Shown here piece after piece: positions 11,630 to 24,915 of a DNA stretch of 64,000 nucleotides (positions are counted from its first letter, which is position 1; every line of letters begins with the position of its first letter). The notes below the pieces were generated by a model. It did no database searches. It saw only the letters and a program-made list of their open reading frames with translations, and had not been told where the DNA came from. Origin of the DNA: Desarmillaria ectypa (lineage: Eukaryota > Basidiomycota > Agaricomycetes > Agaricales > Physalacriaceae). The translations under genes were made by a program, and so were the position numbers. Location: contig JAUDYN010000002.1 in NCBI GenBank assembly GCA_030407005.1, positions 3,100,001 to 3,164,000 of the forward strand. The letters run 5' to 3'.

Positions 11630-11759
11630 AAGTCCAAATTCGGAGAACGCCGTACCCGGCCCTATCGGTCCGCGTTGAAAACATAAGAATTAACTATCAA
11701 ACGTCCGCGCTTATAATAACGCGAAACACTTTTTCTCCAAGTCCTCAAAGGTATTCACA

Positions 11760-13940
11760 TCAGTCCCTGTAATAGTCATCATATGATATCTCCTGGAGGC
11801 TGGAGGTCCCTTCTGTTGCCGTCATATTGACGGAATACCCAATATAGGCTCTGAATTTTACGGTTTCGGAAATGTTCTTGACCACCAAAGGGTCCACAAA
11901 AGGAAGGCCAAGGGCACTTGCGACACTCTATACAAGAACAAATGATGAGTACTTCAAAGCCTTCGCGAACCAAACAAACACCTACATCTCCAAATGTCTT
12001 ATTAACGGCAGTGAAAAGGGAAACTAGCGGAGTGTCAGGATGACGGGAGAGATAGTGGAAATAGCACACGAACGTTGTCGGTTCGCTATCGTAACGTTCT
12101 TAATATTGGCCATGTGTGCTGCGAGGTTCCCAACAGTAGCAGCACGTTGCGTATCATTCCAGATGTATGCCCAGAGACCCCGAGGCTGCTCCAAATCAAC
12201 TATTTAACAGAAACGAGAAGTCAATAACACGAGCCTGCCGCTGGGAGGGAGACATAACATGACGAAACACTTACGTTCGTTGAATTCACTAAGATCACGA
12301 TATGCCGCGCCAATGAAATTCTCGTGATTTCTCCTGCGTTCATAATCGCAACTCTGTCCTCCCGTACAACCTTCTCCATAGATCCATCCGGGGTTCTCCT
12401 GGTACGTCAAGGGCTGTACGCTGCTTTGGTAGTTAGGTCTACTGCCTTGATTGAAGATCGTTCCCCATCCGTCCCGCTGGAAATTCGCTGGTGCGAAGAG
12501 TGGGCAGTTGACGGGGAGTTGTTGGAAGTTTGGCCCAAGACGATGGCGTGCTGTGTCTGGGTACGAGAACAGGCGTGCTTGTAGGACAGGGTCTGCTGAC
12601 GGCTCAATGTATGGGATCATATTCGACGGCGCGAAGGAAAGCTAGAGATAGATCGGGATCCGAACGTTCGGTCATATGGTGGAGAAATTAAATACCTGTT
12701 CGATCTCTGCGAAGTAGTTCTCAGGATTCCTATTGAGAACAAGCTTTCCGACTTCCTGGAGGGGATATATGTTCTGCGGCCAAACCTTAGTCAGGTCGAG
12801 GATGTTGTAACGGAATCCCTCGGCTTGTTCGGGGGTCATGGTTTGCTGAGGAGATTTGAATAAACCAGAAAAGGTATAAAGTGAACTGCTTACAATGTAT
12901 ACGGTATATGTGGGGTAGTCACCAGCTTCAATCGCTTCAAAGAGTAATTGTGTACCGTAATCAGGGTTAGTCCCCGCTAAAGACGCAGCAGTAACTCTGT
13001 CGAGGGTCTACAAATCGATGAGTTTGAAACGCGAAATCTCTTATCCGGCGCATTGCATTCACCTTAAATCCGGTGTCCCTGAGGATCGTCGTCTTCACAT
13101 AGTAAAAAGTACCATCCGACTTCGTCCACTTATAGGTATGCCCCGAATATCCGTGCATATTGTGGAAGCCATCCGGGGTTCCGCGATCAGAGAACAAATA
13201 CATGACCTGAAGAATAGACTCGGGGTTTAGAGATAAATAATCCTGATCTTGTGTCAGAACGGGAGTAATATAGGAAAGAATAGCGCACCCAAAACATATC
13301 AGGATCTTTCAGATGTGTTTGAGGATTCCGTTTCTGTGTGTGGATAAAATGGGGGAACTTGGCACCATCCCTGATGAAGAAGACAGGTGTATCATTGAAT
13401 ACCCAATCCCAGTTGCCTTCATCGGTTCGGATCTTTGTGGAAAATCCACGGGGATCGCGTGCGGTGTCTGCACTGCCGACTTCACCGCCAACGGTGGAGA
13501 AACGTACTGTGACGTTGGCTCGCGTTCCGGGGGTTGAAAGAAACTTGCTCGACGTGACGTTGCTCATGTCGTGTGTTACCTCGAAGTACCCGTGTGCGCC
13601 TGCACCCTTAGCGTGGACCTAAGATGGGGTTAATCTATCGCGTTAGAACGTCGTACAAGCAAACTCACGACACGCTCTGGAATGCGTTCACGGTCGAAGT
13701 GGGCGAGCAGATCGATGGAGGCGAAATCTGGCAGAAAATTTTTGGTCAGCTGAAGGGGACATCACGTCGATCAATAAAGTGACCTTGCAGTAACAGTGGC
13801 CCACTAGGACCTGCCCGCGACCACGCATATGGTTGAGCTATGGGAGCGCCATTAGAAGCCGCAAAGGTCGTCTCGGTGACGGTGGCGCAAGAAAGCAACG
13901 GGAGGAGCGCGCCGAGGACAAATAGGCTGGGGCCAACCAT
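11760..13940 (-). CDS. Secreted monofunctional heme catalase, 562 aa
   Basis: Breaks down hydrogen peroxide, here probably outside the cell. Ten exons keep frame: 13784-13940, 13669-13727, 13289-13618, 13063-13242, 12894-13007, 12696-12845, 12275-12641, 12074-12199, 11986-12023 (38 bases) and 11760-11927. The first about 19 residues ([19 protein letters not shown]) are a signal peptide. The catalytic His lies in [14 protein letters not shown], the distal Asn region in [19 protein letters not shown], and the proximal heme Tyr in [14 protein letters not shown]. After [15 protein letters not shown] the protein ends without the long flavodoxin-like domain of large-subunit fungal catalases, so it is of the short type. 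The start at 13940 is preferred to 14003 because it opens the signal peptide. A TATA-like CTTTTATAAG sits about 44 bases upstream. Confidence 0.93.
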
Positions 13941-16900
13941 CCCGAAAAAAAATGAGATAGAGGAATGAAGAATAACGCCATGTCTTTTATAAGAGTGCAG
14001 CAAGTCACAACCCCTGCTTACTACTAGACGGCCTTTTCCGTAAATGTCATCCGTTGTATGATACTAAACTCATCAAGGAAGCGGGAGAAGCGGAGGCAGG
14101 TAGTGCATATTGGGAAAGAATACTATGACGATGCTGTTGTTGCAGTACAGATGATCGATTCCGGACATTCGAAGGTCTTGGAACGGCTCACTAGGGTTCG
14201 CCGCCCATCACGTGTTCGTACTAAACCCCCAAGCGGACTGCGCAAATCGAACGGAGTAAGTTAGCATCAAAGTATCGACCAATGAGATGATTGGGATTTC
14301 AAAGGCTGAAGATGTAGAACAATGTTCCTATATGTTCGGTCCCAAAAATAACTCGAACATGCAGGAAAACGCCGCATTTCGTGTCATTCTGAGGTTCTCC
14401 CCTCTCTCTAGGCCAAGGGAACTTCATTAACGCGGTGCTGGGTTTGTGAATGCATGTGGTTGGAGTATAATTGCAGTGTGGAAGGATGCTGAAAAGTATA
14501 AGATGAGCGTCCACTCGCGGGGATCGTTTACCGCGCGTAATATTTAGTCGATCTGAACGGCGAAGCCGACCCTCAGGGGAGATGGAAAGACGGGAGGCCT
14601 ACTTGGGACTGCGATTCTCCGACTTCTGTCAGATCAAACCTAGAGGTACGATCATGTCAAGCACGATTCCCAATACGACGTACAGTAGCGCTTGAAGTAG
14701 TTCTGGAAGAAAGAAAATCCATCTTCTTGAAGTTTCCGAGTCATAAGTCGCGAGATTCCAAGAGTGGATACGTACACGAGCTAAGTACAAGGTCCTAAGT
14801 AGCATGCATGGGTTGCATGTTATTCAACTGTCAAAAGCGCAAAGGCGAGCTGTCGGCAAAGCATCAAACGCAACACGGCGAAGTTAAGAGATACCAAATT
14901 TCGAGTTTCTTTACCATAACGCGGCGGCGGCAACTCGCTATAGAGGAGCTGGTATAATGAATTGTCCATACAGTTCAAGAAGTCGCGGCTTGTCTCGGCA
15001 TCGCGGCCCGATAGCAGATGTATTGGTCATAAGAATCTTCTCAGCGTCTAGAATGAGGGTGGTCGAAACGTAGCCCTTCTGTATTCCAGACGCCATTCTC
15101 CTGATGTTCGCTATATCACCGATATGATATGTTTAGCATAGAATGAGGTACTGCCTGCTACCCAGTGTCTGGGAAGCAACTGAATGGGTTTCGTTCATCA
15201 TCTAGATCGTTGTCGCTGCTTATTTACCCCCTAGATAGATTCCCGCAGTCTGCCATTCTGATATCTTCGGTATGAAGATCATGCATTCTTGCGATCACAG
15301 ACAATCGAGCCGTCAGAATGCCGCCGAACGAGCCGCCAGCAATATTCGACATTTTTCCAAGGTATGAATACGCGGTTTTTGCAATTGGGCAACGTTTCAC
15401 CGGTAAAGTGGCAATGTGCATGATATTAGGTTGGGAGAAAGCAGAGAAACCCGAGGTTGTTGCTGCCCCCGCAATGGAAAACAATATATTTAATGCATGG
15501 TGATAACGGTGCCCTCGCATGATGCATAGCCCTATAGAATCGATTAAGTAATAGAAACGTTTGACCCGGTTGCGATGCTTACCTGTTTTGACTATCTATA
15601 AATCTTAAGCTCTTGGTATGGTGAGATGTTGCTGGTATAAAATTAGCTTGCTGATGTGAATTATTGTGGCGCTTACCATCTGTGGCTTGGAGGTAGTGAT
15701 GACAGAGGAATCACAGTAGGACACTGACTGCATAGCACAATTCGGAGGGTTCATTACTTCTCTCGGGGATGTCGGAGGCCACAGCCTAGGCAGCTGCAAT
15801 GGTGCCATCTTTTTTGTTAATACAAAAGGCGCTCAGAGAGCTGCTTATCATGCGCCACCGGCGGAAGGTGTTATTCCAAGCGGCTTGCGTACAAGTACTT
15901 ATTTCTGCCCAATCATATCGCCGGCATTAGAAAACAGGGGAAATAAATAAACCATCGTTGACTCTGTTTTATGAGGCAAGGCCACGGTCACTGGGAGGCT
16001 CATTGATTGTTTCGATCAGTTGAACTGGTGAGCGAGGTGGGGCATTAAACTGTTAAACTTGGTAGAAAGGTGACCACAGTAGGAAGACTTCTGAGGATAA
16101 TTCAGAGGTAAGAAAATACAGAAACTTGGTCACCTTTCGGCGGAGATAGTCAAAACGTTCGAGGGCCTAGCTTGTGGTCCTTGCTGGAGTAAGGACTTGA
16201 ATTTGGAATCCATTGCCAAGCGCATGAAGAACGGACAGTTACCTCCATACTCTTCGGCAGAATAGTCCGAGACTGTCATTTGCAATCGACACCTACATGA
16301 ATAAAGTTATAAAAGATTAAGATATGTAAGGCACTGTTTAGCATCGCGTAGCAGCTGCCAAAATACAAGAATTAACCAGAATGGGCACTTTATCCGCTTC
16401 AGAGGGTCAGAAATGCTTTAGTCAGTTAGATTACAGAAATCGACGCCTGGGGCTCTGCGGCAGTTGTGATCAATTCCGACTATGAAAGGCCGTTCGATGA
16501 AGCGACTAGTTCGGCTAGCTGCAAGGGACGAAAAGGACATAGCGGTGGGTATACCGATCCGGGGCTCAAGGCGGTGATGTATCAAAACATCGTATCCACC
16601 CCCGCATTCGTGCGCCAATATCCATGCGGCTACAGCGGGATTCGTCTCAGTGTACCCCGATGAGCAAGGGATAATAGTGCTGCCATCAGAAAATGTATTG
16701 ACGGATATCAAATTTCGAGGAATTCCAGTGTTGGTACCGTGAAAACTATTGGCATGGAATACCCAGACTGTCTTGGCCTGTCGTTAATGATGAAAGATCG
16801 ACAGGTGCACCAAAAAGGCAACCATCTATTTTGGCATAGCGTGGGAATTCTTAGAGTATACGCGTTCTTCTCCAGTCCAAAACGACGACCTTCATGACAA

Positions 16901-17445
16901 ACATACAACGTGCCTCTGCCATGCGTATATTTTGTCTCTACGACGCTTCCAGTACGTTTTTAGCGCGTTATTCACGGATAAATACTTATATACATCTAGG
17001 TACCGTCGGAGATGTTTGTGGGGTTCGAATTCCGATGCACAGAGCCGCGCAGAATCTCAAGAAAGGGATGCCTTCTGGCACGAGAATTCTCTGGTTTTCT
17101 CACTCAAGGCTGAAGATTATATTGTGTGAAACTTGTAGGCAGTAGTGGAAGGGAGGGAGCTGTTGGTTTAGGTGTTGTTACCGGCACAAGGTTCGAATAA
17201 GGAACAACCGGGCCCACAACCCTGACATGGCGAGGTACGGATATCTTCAGCTGGACGGATCAACGAGGTTACACTCATGCAGCCCCACTCTGATGGCTGT
17301 CTATCTGTAACAGCTCAACTCGGTGATTCAATCCTTCAGTCGGACTTGCACGTATCCGTTCTCCCCTCGTTTCCTTTTTTAAAATTTCAGCTAATAAAGA
17401 GCTTATGTCCTCGCATCTGGAAGCTTCACCATTACGCCCTTAGAC
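13941..17445. other. Gene-poor interval upstream of the polyketide synthase, 3.5 kb
   Basis: No convincing gene. Two short minus-strand ORFs (15605-15808, 67 codons; 15224-15520, 98 codons containing GKMSNIAGGSFGGILTARLS) lie end to end with splice-like sites between them, but no junction keeps frame; they may be the remnant of one gene. A 97-codon ORF at 16418-16711 is likewise unrecognised. The interval holds the inverted repeat at 16065-16138 and the synthase promoter. Confidence 0.5.
16065..16138. repeat. 12-base inverted repeat, arms 50 bases apart
   Basis: GAAAGGTGACCA at 16065-16076 is the exact reverse complement of 16127-16138. It lies 1.3 kb upstream of the polyketide synthase start in otherwise featureless sequence. 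It may be chance or a binding-site pair. Confidence 0.5.
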
Positions 17446-20400
17446 ATGGCCTCCACCACCTTTTCTATTGACATTCCTGTCTTTGGTGGTCAAGGCACTG
17501 CTGCCGCCAACTCTCCTCAGGTTCGACAGCAGGCACTCCTCGATGCCTCTTCTCCTTCAGGCTCTGTTCTCCTTGCTGCATGCCATGCGACCCTCCATGC
17601 TGAATTGAAGACGCTCTCCTTGACAGAGCTCTCTCAACTTAATATCGACTTGTCAGACTTTCAGACCAAGGAGTCCATCCTTGCTCTACCCACCGAACGG
17701 TATCTTCATAATGCAGTCATTTCTGGTACCACACTCTTCCTCCTACAGACGCTTCGCTACTTAGCGTACATCGACGCCTCCGTTGCTTCTAATGGGTCTC
17801 TCACCCCGTTCAGCGACATTTTGAAATCCAACTCTGTCCACGCTGTCGGCGTCCTCGGATTTTCATCAGGGGTATTGCCCGCCACCGTCGTTGCTACTTC
17901 ATTTTCCAGCGTCTCTTTCCTCTCTAGAGCCGTAGAGGCATATCGCCTGGCTGTATGGATCGGTGTACGTGCCCAAATTTTCCGTGGCAAGACACTTTCG
18001 GGTTCGTTCCCTGAAGCCGTCCACTCTTCTCCTTGGAGTCTTGTGTTCCTTGGATTGAACAAACAAGATGCGGAGGTGGCGATTTCAAATTTTGCAAAGG
18101 TTAGATCCTTTGCACTATTTTTCATCTCCGTTTACTGATCATTCAAGCAGACTATCGCTGAACCATTGCCTCTTTATGTGACAGCAACGATGGATGCTAA
18201 TTCCGTCACCATATCAGGCCGTCCTGATACGCTTTCCTCATTTTCGGACTATGTTACAGTACACTCGTCAGCCACTAATATTGTTGTGCATAAGACGACG
18301 CTCGATACCTTGTACCACGCGCCACTTCATGTGGCGGGAGCACGAGATGAGATCCTCGCCGATGTTGTTCGAAGGGGCATTCAATTCCCGCAAATCGCAG
18401 ATATCCATGTTCCCTTTCGGTCCACATTCACCGGCGAGGCATTGAAGAAGGATATGACTGGGTCACTTGTTGATCTCGTTGTAGATATGATTATTTCCCA
18501 ACCTGTCAACTGGGACCTGGTGACTTCCGGTGTTCTCAAAGACCTTCCCGATGACGCGTCTGTGCGCCTGCTTAACATCGGACCTGGAACGGGTCTCTGT
18601 CGCGGTCTTGAAAGGGTCTTACGCAAAGAGCGCGTAAAACTACTCGATCTTACGGCCTTGGACGCGAAATGCCTGCGTCAATCGAAAGGCAGGCAGGAAG
18701 CCATTGCTATCGTTGGAATGGCCGTCAATATGCCGGGAGCTCCCAACGTCTCTAAGCTCTGGGAAGTATTGGAGCAAGGTATCAACACGATTAGCGAGGT
18801 ATTTAAACTTTGTTTCCATTTTCATCATCGTTCGCTTACATCTGGATGATTCCTTAAGATCCCAGAGAACCGTTTCAAAGTATCGGACTACAATGAGGCC
18901 AAGAACCCGAAGCGGCAAATGAAGGCCCACACCGGTAACTTCATCGAAGGCGCTGATGAATTCGATAACCGCTTCTTCAAGATTAGTCCCAGGGAGGCGA
19001 AGAGCATGGATCCTCAACAGCGGGTTCTGCTTCACACTACTTACGAGGCACTGGAAGATGCTGGCTACGTTCCAAACGCCACTCCCTCGTTCAATCCGGA
19101 CACTTTCGGGTGTTACATCGGTGCAGCCACCCACGACTACTTGCAGAACCTTCGTAATGACATCGACGTGTACTATAGCACTAGTAAGCTCTCTCGCTCA
19201 TAGTTCCGTGCCATCATTTGCTTACCCCGCGTGGATAGGCACTTTGAAAGCGTTCTTGAGTGGACGTCTGTCTTATTCAATGCAACTTAGCGGTCCCTCT
19301 ATCGTCGTAGATACTGCATGCTCATCATCCGGCGTCGCTGTATATCAAGGGGCGCGCGCACTCATGAATGGGGACTGCAATGCCGCGATTGTGGGCGGTG
19401 TTAATGTGATCACCAGCCCAGACGTGAGTCATTCTTCTTGTAGTCTATACTTGACCTCATAGTTTGTCATTCTAGATGTTCCTGGGACTCGATCGCGGCC
19501 ATTTCTTAAGCCCAACTGGACAGTGCAAAGCATTCGATGCATCTGCCGATGGGTATTCCCGAAGCGAAGGTTGTGGAATCTTCGTCCTGAAGCGTCTCTC
19601 CGACGCTATCGCCGAGAATGATAACATTTGGGGTGTCATCCGAGGCGTCGAAATCAACCAAAGTGGCTTGGCTCACTCTATCACCCATCCTCACGCTCCC
19701 ACTCAAATCACACTTTTCAAACAGCTTTTGGAGAATACGGGTGTTGATGCAAACCGAATCAATGTTGTCGAAGCCCACGGAACGGGAACTCAAGCAGGGG
19801 ATCCAAACGAACTTGAGAGCATCCGTGGTGTATTTGCCCAGAAGCGCGGCCCGAAGAATCCACTGCATATAACGTCCGTGAAAGCAAACATTGGACATCT
19901 GGAGGCGGCTTCTGGTGCTGCAGGACTTGCGAAAATACTTCTCATGATGGCACACCGTACCATCCCCCGTCTTATCTCCCTTCATGACATCAATCCGCGC
20001 ATTGCCCCATTAGATGCAGACAATACCATCATCGACAGGGTCCATACCACTTGGGAACCTTCTACCGGCGATCAGACGAGGTTGGCACTCTTGAATAACT
20101 TCGGTGCTGCCGGCTCAAACACTGCCACGTTGGTGGAGGAGTTTGCTCGTCCCTCGCCAGTTCAACTTGAAGCTGTTCCTTTTGTCTTCGGTCTGTCTGC
20201 AAAGACTGACATCGCTCTGGAGAAACTCCGCACAAAGTATATCAGCTGGCTCCAGAGTTCAGAAAGCGCTGGCGTAAGACTGGCGGATATCGCTTACACG
20301 TCCATCAGTCGTCGCCAGCTCTACGAGTATCGGTCTGCGGTGGCTGCTTCTACGAGGGACGAGCTCATTGAGAAACTGCAGAAAGCGAAGGCTGTCCAGT

Positions 20401-23400
20401 CTTCCTCTCAAGATGGAAAAGTTGTTTTCGTGTTCTCTGGGCAAGGCGCCCAGTACCTGGAGATGGGACGTACCCTCTATGATTCATCGCCGATCTTCAA
20501 ATCTCACATCGACGAATGTCATTCATTCCTTATTGCATCCGGATTTTGTGGTGTATTGCCTATCATTGCTCCCGGACCCGATGGTACGGGTCTAACGGAG
20601 ACGGAAGAATTCGAAGCCTATCAAGCGGCTATTTTCGCGTTGGAGTATGCTCTTGCCAAATTGTGGATGTCGTGGGGCGTGAAACCGACGGCTGTAGTTG
20701 GTCACAGGTATGTCCTATTCCGTCTCAACGTTTTGCGGCGCTAATGTTGTCACAGTCTTGGGGAATATGCAGCGCTTGTCATTGCCAATGTCCTATCGTT
20801 ACGGGGTGCTCTTACCGTCATTGCTCATCGTGTGCGTCTTATGGTGACGAAATGTGCCGTCTCGTCGACCAGCATGATCGCTGTCAATCTGGCGCAATCA
20901 TTGCTTCAGGACATCTTGAAAGCAACCACTTTTGACAAGCTGAGCATCTCCTGCTTCAACAGTCCTGTCGATTGTGTCGTGTCTGGGCCACTGGAACAGC
21001 TTCGCGCATTAAAGGAGCACTTGGATGCTGAAGTCCACTGCAAGAATGTCCTTCTGACTGTTCCGTTTGGGTACCACAGCATCGCGATGGCGCCCATCCT
21101 TGACGATCTCGACGCAGTCGCCCTGAACGTGACCCTTAGAGCTCCAACGATCCCCATCATCTCCAATGTCCATGGTGATGTTGTGCACCCTGGCGACGCG
21201 TCTGTCTTCGACGCACAGTATTTCTCCAGACATTGTGCCGAGCCAGTCCAATTCGACCGTGGGATTCACGCATTGACGGCACTACCCGAGTGCTCCAAAA
21301 TTGATGCCTGGTTGGAAATTGGTCCCCACACCACATGCCTCCCGATGATCAAAGCGATCACGGCACCTCTTGGCGCGCCTCTACTTATCGGTTCCATCCG
21401 GAAACAGCAGGACCCGTGGTCAACGCTCACGGGAACTCTGGCCCAGCTCTACCAGGCCAATGTTCCCGTTGCATGGCGAGAAACATTCTCTCACGTACCA
21501 GATGTGTCGTGCATTAGTCTCCCCTCATATCCCTTTGCGTCGTCGAAGTTTTGGGTCACTTTCAAGGAGGAAGCGGCTGTTGAGAATGTTTCTCAAGTGG
21601 AAGTTCCTGCGAAGCGGACCGTTTCCAATTCTGTGTTCCTGCATGAATGGGTCCAGGAGCCGTCTTCGGCGAACGGGTTTACCTCCATCTTTGAGACGCC
21701 TATCTGTCATTTGGCCAGCTCCATTACCGGACATCGAGTTGCAGGCATAGCTATGTGTCCTGCTTCAGTGTATCTGGAACAGTTGTATGCCGGGATTGAC
21801 TTGACTCGTGGTCATTTAGGCTCTGAGTCTAATGACAAGCATGCGATCCTCCGGAATATCAAGTACATGCACAGTTTGGTATATGACGAGTCCGTCGCGC
21901 GCATTGTCGTGACAGTGGTTACCTTGACCGGAGACTCGGGCTCTTTCAGTGTCAGCTCGCGAGTGGAAGGTTCGAATGAGCAGACCTCGCATGCCCATGG
22001 GGAGTTCCGTCTCCAGCCCGCGGCTGCCACTCTCACTAAATTCTCTCGTGCCCTTCCCATCATCAACCGTCACATCGCCGTGCTCACGAAGCCCGGCTTT
22101 CAGCAGGAAACCTTCTCGACGAGGACGGTGTACGATGGACTGTTCCAACGCGTGGTCGACTATTCCAAGGAATATCATACTATGCAGTCCCTCACGATCG
22201 ATGCTAGCCATATGGAAGGATGTGCGCAAGTACGCCTTCCCCGAGATCATGACAAAGGACCATACGTCGTGCACCCGGTGTTCATGGACACTTTGCTTCA
22301 TGTCGCGGGTTTTGTGGCGAATATGCAGGGTGAACGAAACGACGCGTTTATTTGCACCGAAGTCGGCTCCGTCAAGGTCATTCCTGAATTCGTTGATACT
22401 AATGCGGAATATGTCGTGTACTGCAGCAACGTTTGGATGGAGAACGAGGGTGCCGTTCTTGCGGAAGCGTGGGCGTGCCAAAAGGGAGAACCTTCTCGGG
22501 TTGTAGCCTGTATGAAAGGTATGCAGTTCCGCCGGCTTAAACTCAATGCCTTTTCCCGCCTCCTTGCCAGAGCTGCAGGAAAGCCTCTTCAGTCGTCCGT
22601 GCCCAAGCCCTCTCCTAAGCATGCCACCCCTGCTGCTGCTCGTCCTCCTACTGTACAACATCAGCGTTCTTCCGAGTCGGAGGCGCCTAATGTTGAGACC
22701 ACGGTCCTCACAATCGTGGCTGAGACTTGCGACGTCAGTCATTCCTCCATTTCCAATGCCACGGATCTCGAGGCCATTGGTGTCGACTCCCTCATGTCCA
22801 TCGAAATTTTTGCACGGCTCCAACAATCCTTCTCGGAGTACAATCTTTCCGCTCATTCTCTTACGTCTTGCCGAACGACGGGGGATATCATTCGCGAAGT
22901 TATGGCTAACCGACCGGCGAATGTCACGAGTATCCCGTCATCTCCGACTATTCGTGCTGCGACCAGTGTCCCCTCATCGCCAGCGACGCTCTTTTCAGAT
23001 GACCAGCTCCCAGAGCCCACCCACTTATCCGTCGACAACGAACCCGATATCAAGGGTGTTCTTGCCACAGTTTTGGACATCGGTGTCGACGACATCAAGG
23101 ATGACATTGACTTCGAGCAACTCGGTTTGGATTCGCTGACTTCGATCGAGACTCTTCATTCGCTGAAGAGTGAGCTGGGGCTAGATCTTCCAAGCGACTT
23201 CTTCACGACCTGCAATACGGTTCGCTCTGTTCAAGCCTACCTACAACGTCATCGTCAGGCAGCGAAGAAGGTGGTGGCGAATATCTCTGCATCGAAGAAA
23301 CTGGAGGGCGATAATGTCAGTGCGTCTCACCTTGTCAAAAGTCTACGACTCGAATCCCTACCATCTTCTATCCAAACCTATTCCGGCAACGACGCTCTTC

Positions 23401-24198
23401 CTCTTTTCTTGATCCACGACGGTAGCGGTTTAGTCAACTACTACTCCCGCCTTCGGCCGTTGGCCCGGTCCATCTACGGTATTCATAACCCGCACTTCAT
23501 TTCATCGCAGCCTTGGGAGAATGTGGTCGAAATGTCCCAGGCATATGCCAAGGTCATTTCTCAAGTTTCAGAGGGACCACTTCTACTCGGAGGTAAGCTT
23601 CTTTCTCCGTGTCCTTGGTCATAATCTTATTTATTCTTCACAGGGTGGTCGTTCGGTGGTGTGGCGGCCTACGAAACCGCTCTCCAACTCCAGAAGCAGG
23701 GCGTTACCGTGAAAGGCATACTTCTCATCGACTCTCCCAACCCGATCAACCACGTCCCTCTTTCCAAATCACTGATCGCCGCCGCGGTACAACTCGATTC
23801 TCGGAGCAGTGCTTCTGAAGTTGGCCAGCTCGTCAAGAAGCAGTTCGCCATGAATGCTGCGATGCTTAAGGATTACGACCCTCGCGCGACACATGGAGTA
23901 TGCCCTCCTATTGTCCTGCTCCGATCCAGTGAAGGCTTCCATCCCGAGGGGGTCTCTGACGTTCCGAGATGGCTCGCTGACCGAAGCGACGCGAAGAATG
24001 CCACGGCCGGTTGGGATACACTGACTCCTTCTCCCGTGAAGGTGTTCGATATTCCTGGGAACCACTTTGAATCGTTTAACACTGCTAATGTAAGCTTTGT
24101 TTGACTGTCACTGTTACTCTTACTAACTACTTCATTGGCAGATTGCTTCTATTTCTTCCAAAATGACTGATGCATGTCGATACTTGGAGGGTATATGA
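17446..24198 (+). CDS. Non-reducing polyketide synthase, orsellinic acid synthase type, about 2,127 aa
   Basis: Iterative type I synthase building an aromatic polyketide, probably orsellinic acid or a close tetraketide. Eight exons keep frame: 17446-18099, 18151-18798, 18859-19183, 19239-19423, 19476-20707, 20756-23592, 23644-24089 and 24142-24198. Domain order by residue: SAT 1-390; KS 400-825 (Cys in DTACSSSG, His in EAHGTGT and KANIGHLE); malonyl transferase 915-1200 ([10 protein letters not shown]; Ser in GHSLGEYA, split by an intron); product template 1300-1600 (His in ITGHRVAG, Asp in [14 protein letters not shown]); two ACPs with serines near 1692 (GVDSLMS) and 1805 (GLDSLTS); thioesterase 1876-2127 (GGWSFGG, His in GNHFE). 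It has no methyltransferase or reducing domains. The SAT motif is GFSSG (17857-17871), Ser where the nucleophile Cys normally stands. No tailoring gene is adjacent. Confidence 0.95.
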
Positions 24199-24447
24199 GG
24201 ATTAATGGGCATTATGTATATATCGTTATTTTGGTTATTAGACGTTAGAATTCTGTACACAGTCATATATGCAATGACACTTCAATGCAACTTCAAAGAG
24301 ATTCAAGTCGGCCCGAACATGTAGTTTATCTCAGGATTTGTTCCATTCGCATAGAATTTATAGAGTTTAAAGTTTAGGGGACTGACGGGACTGCTTTGAG
24401 AGCTTTGACGATCGGTCTGAAGCAGCCAGGTCTCACCATCAGCAACT

Positions 24448-24915
24448 ATGCCTAAAGCTCCTGCAACCTCGTCTTCAACGGTGTTCAGGTTTAACTTGGG
24501 CAGACACAAAGGAGAGAAGAGAGCAGAACGGGTGTGCGACTTCCTTGGTTTGGAACACGCTAGCTTAAAGCTGGAGAGAGAGCGCCAGGGTATGACTGCT
24601 GCCCAGCGAATCCAACACGCGAGAGGCATTATACCTGACTGGTTCTGGAATGAATACTATTCACGTGCCTGCCAGATTTGTGGCGCCGATTCGACTGAGA
24701 CAGCTAAAGCGATGGAAGACGTTGCCGAAAGTCGCTGTTATGAAAAAAACGTGCCCACCCCGTCCGACAATACAGAAACGGAGCTCTCTTCTAGCTCAAT
24801 AACAGCGCTAAGACTGCTGTTGGACACCTGCCCCGTCGTAGGGCCAACAAGGTTAGCAGTTACATGTTTCGGGATCATCGTCGATACCCTTTCAGTATGC
24901 AAAATGCACTCGTAG
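24448..24915 (+). CDS. Hypothetical protein, 155 aa, just downstream of the PKS
   Basis: An uninterrupted reading frame starting 250 bases after the synthase stop. The first half is basic and helix-prone (ERVCDFLGLEHASLKLERER; WFWNEYYSRACQICG, with a CxxC pair); the second half is Ser/Thr-rich. No domain, signal peptide or membrane span is recognised. It may contain an unseen intron near its 3' end. Its position suggests co-regulation with the synthase, but nothing in the sequence says it is a biosynthetic enzyme. Confidence 0.4.
   Translation: MPKAPATSSSTVFRFNLGRHKGEKRAERVCDFLGLEHASLKLERERQGMTAAQRIQHARGIIPDWFWNEYYSRACQICGADSTETAKAMEDVAESRCYEKNVPTPSDNTETELSSSSITALRLLLDTCPVVGPTRLAVTCFGIIVDTLSVCKMHS

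Noticed and set aside
15224..15808. Two consecutive minus-strand ORFs with splice-like sites
   Set aside because: No combination of the visible donors and acceptors joins them in frame, and no domain is recognised; mentioned only as a possible gene remnant in the interval note.
17001..17060. GGTTCGAATTCC, like a tRNA B box
   Set aside because: The flanking bases cannot form a T-stem, and no A box, anticodon stem or acceptor stem is found at tRNA spacing.
21816..22856. 346-codon open frame antisense to the PKS
   Set aside because: It lies wholly within the product-template and ACP exon, whose sense frame has clear catalytic motifs. The antisense protein has no family resemblance and no splice structure.
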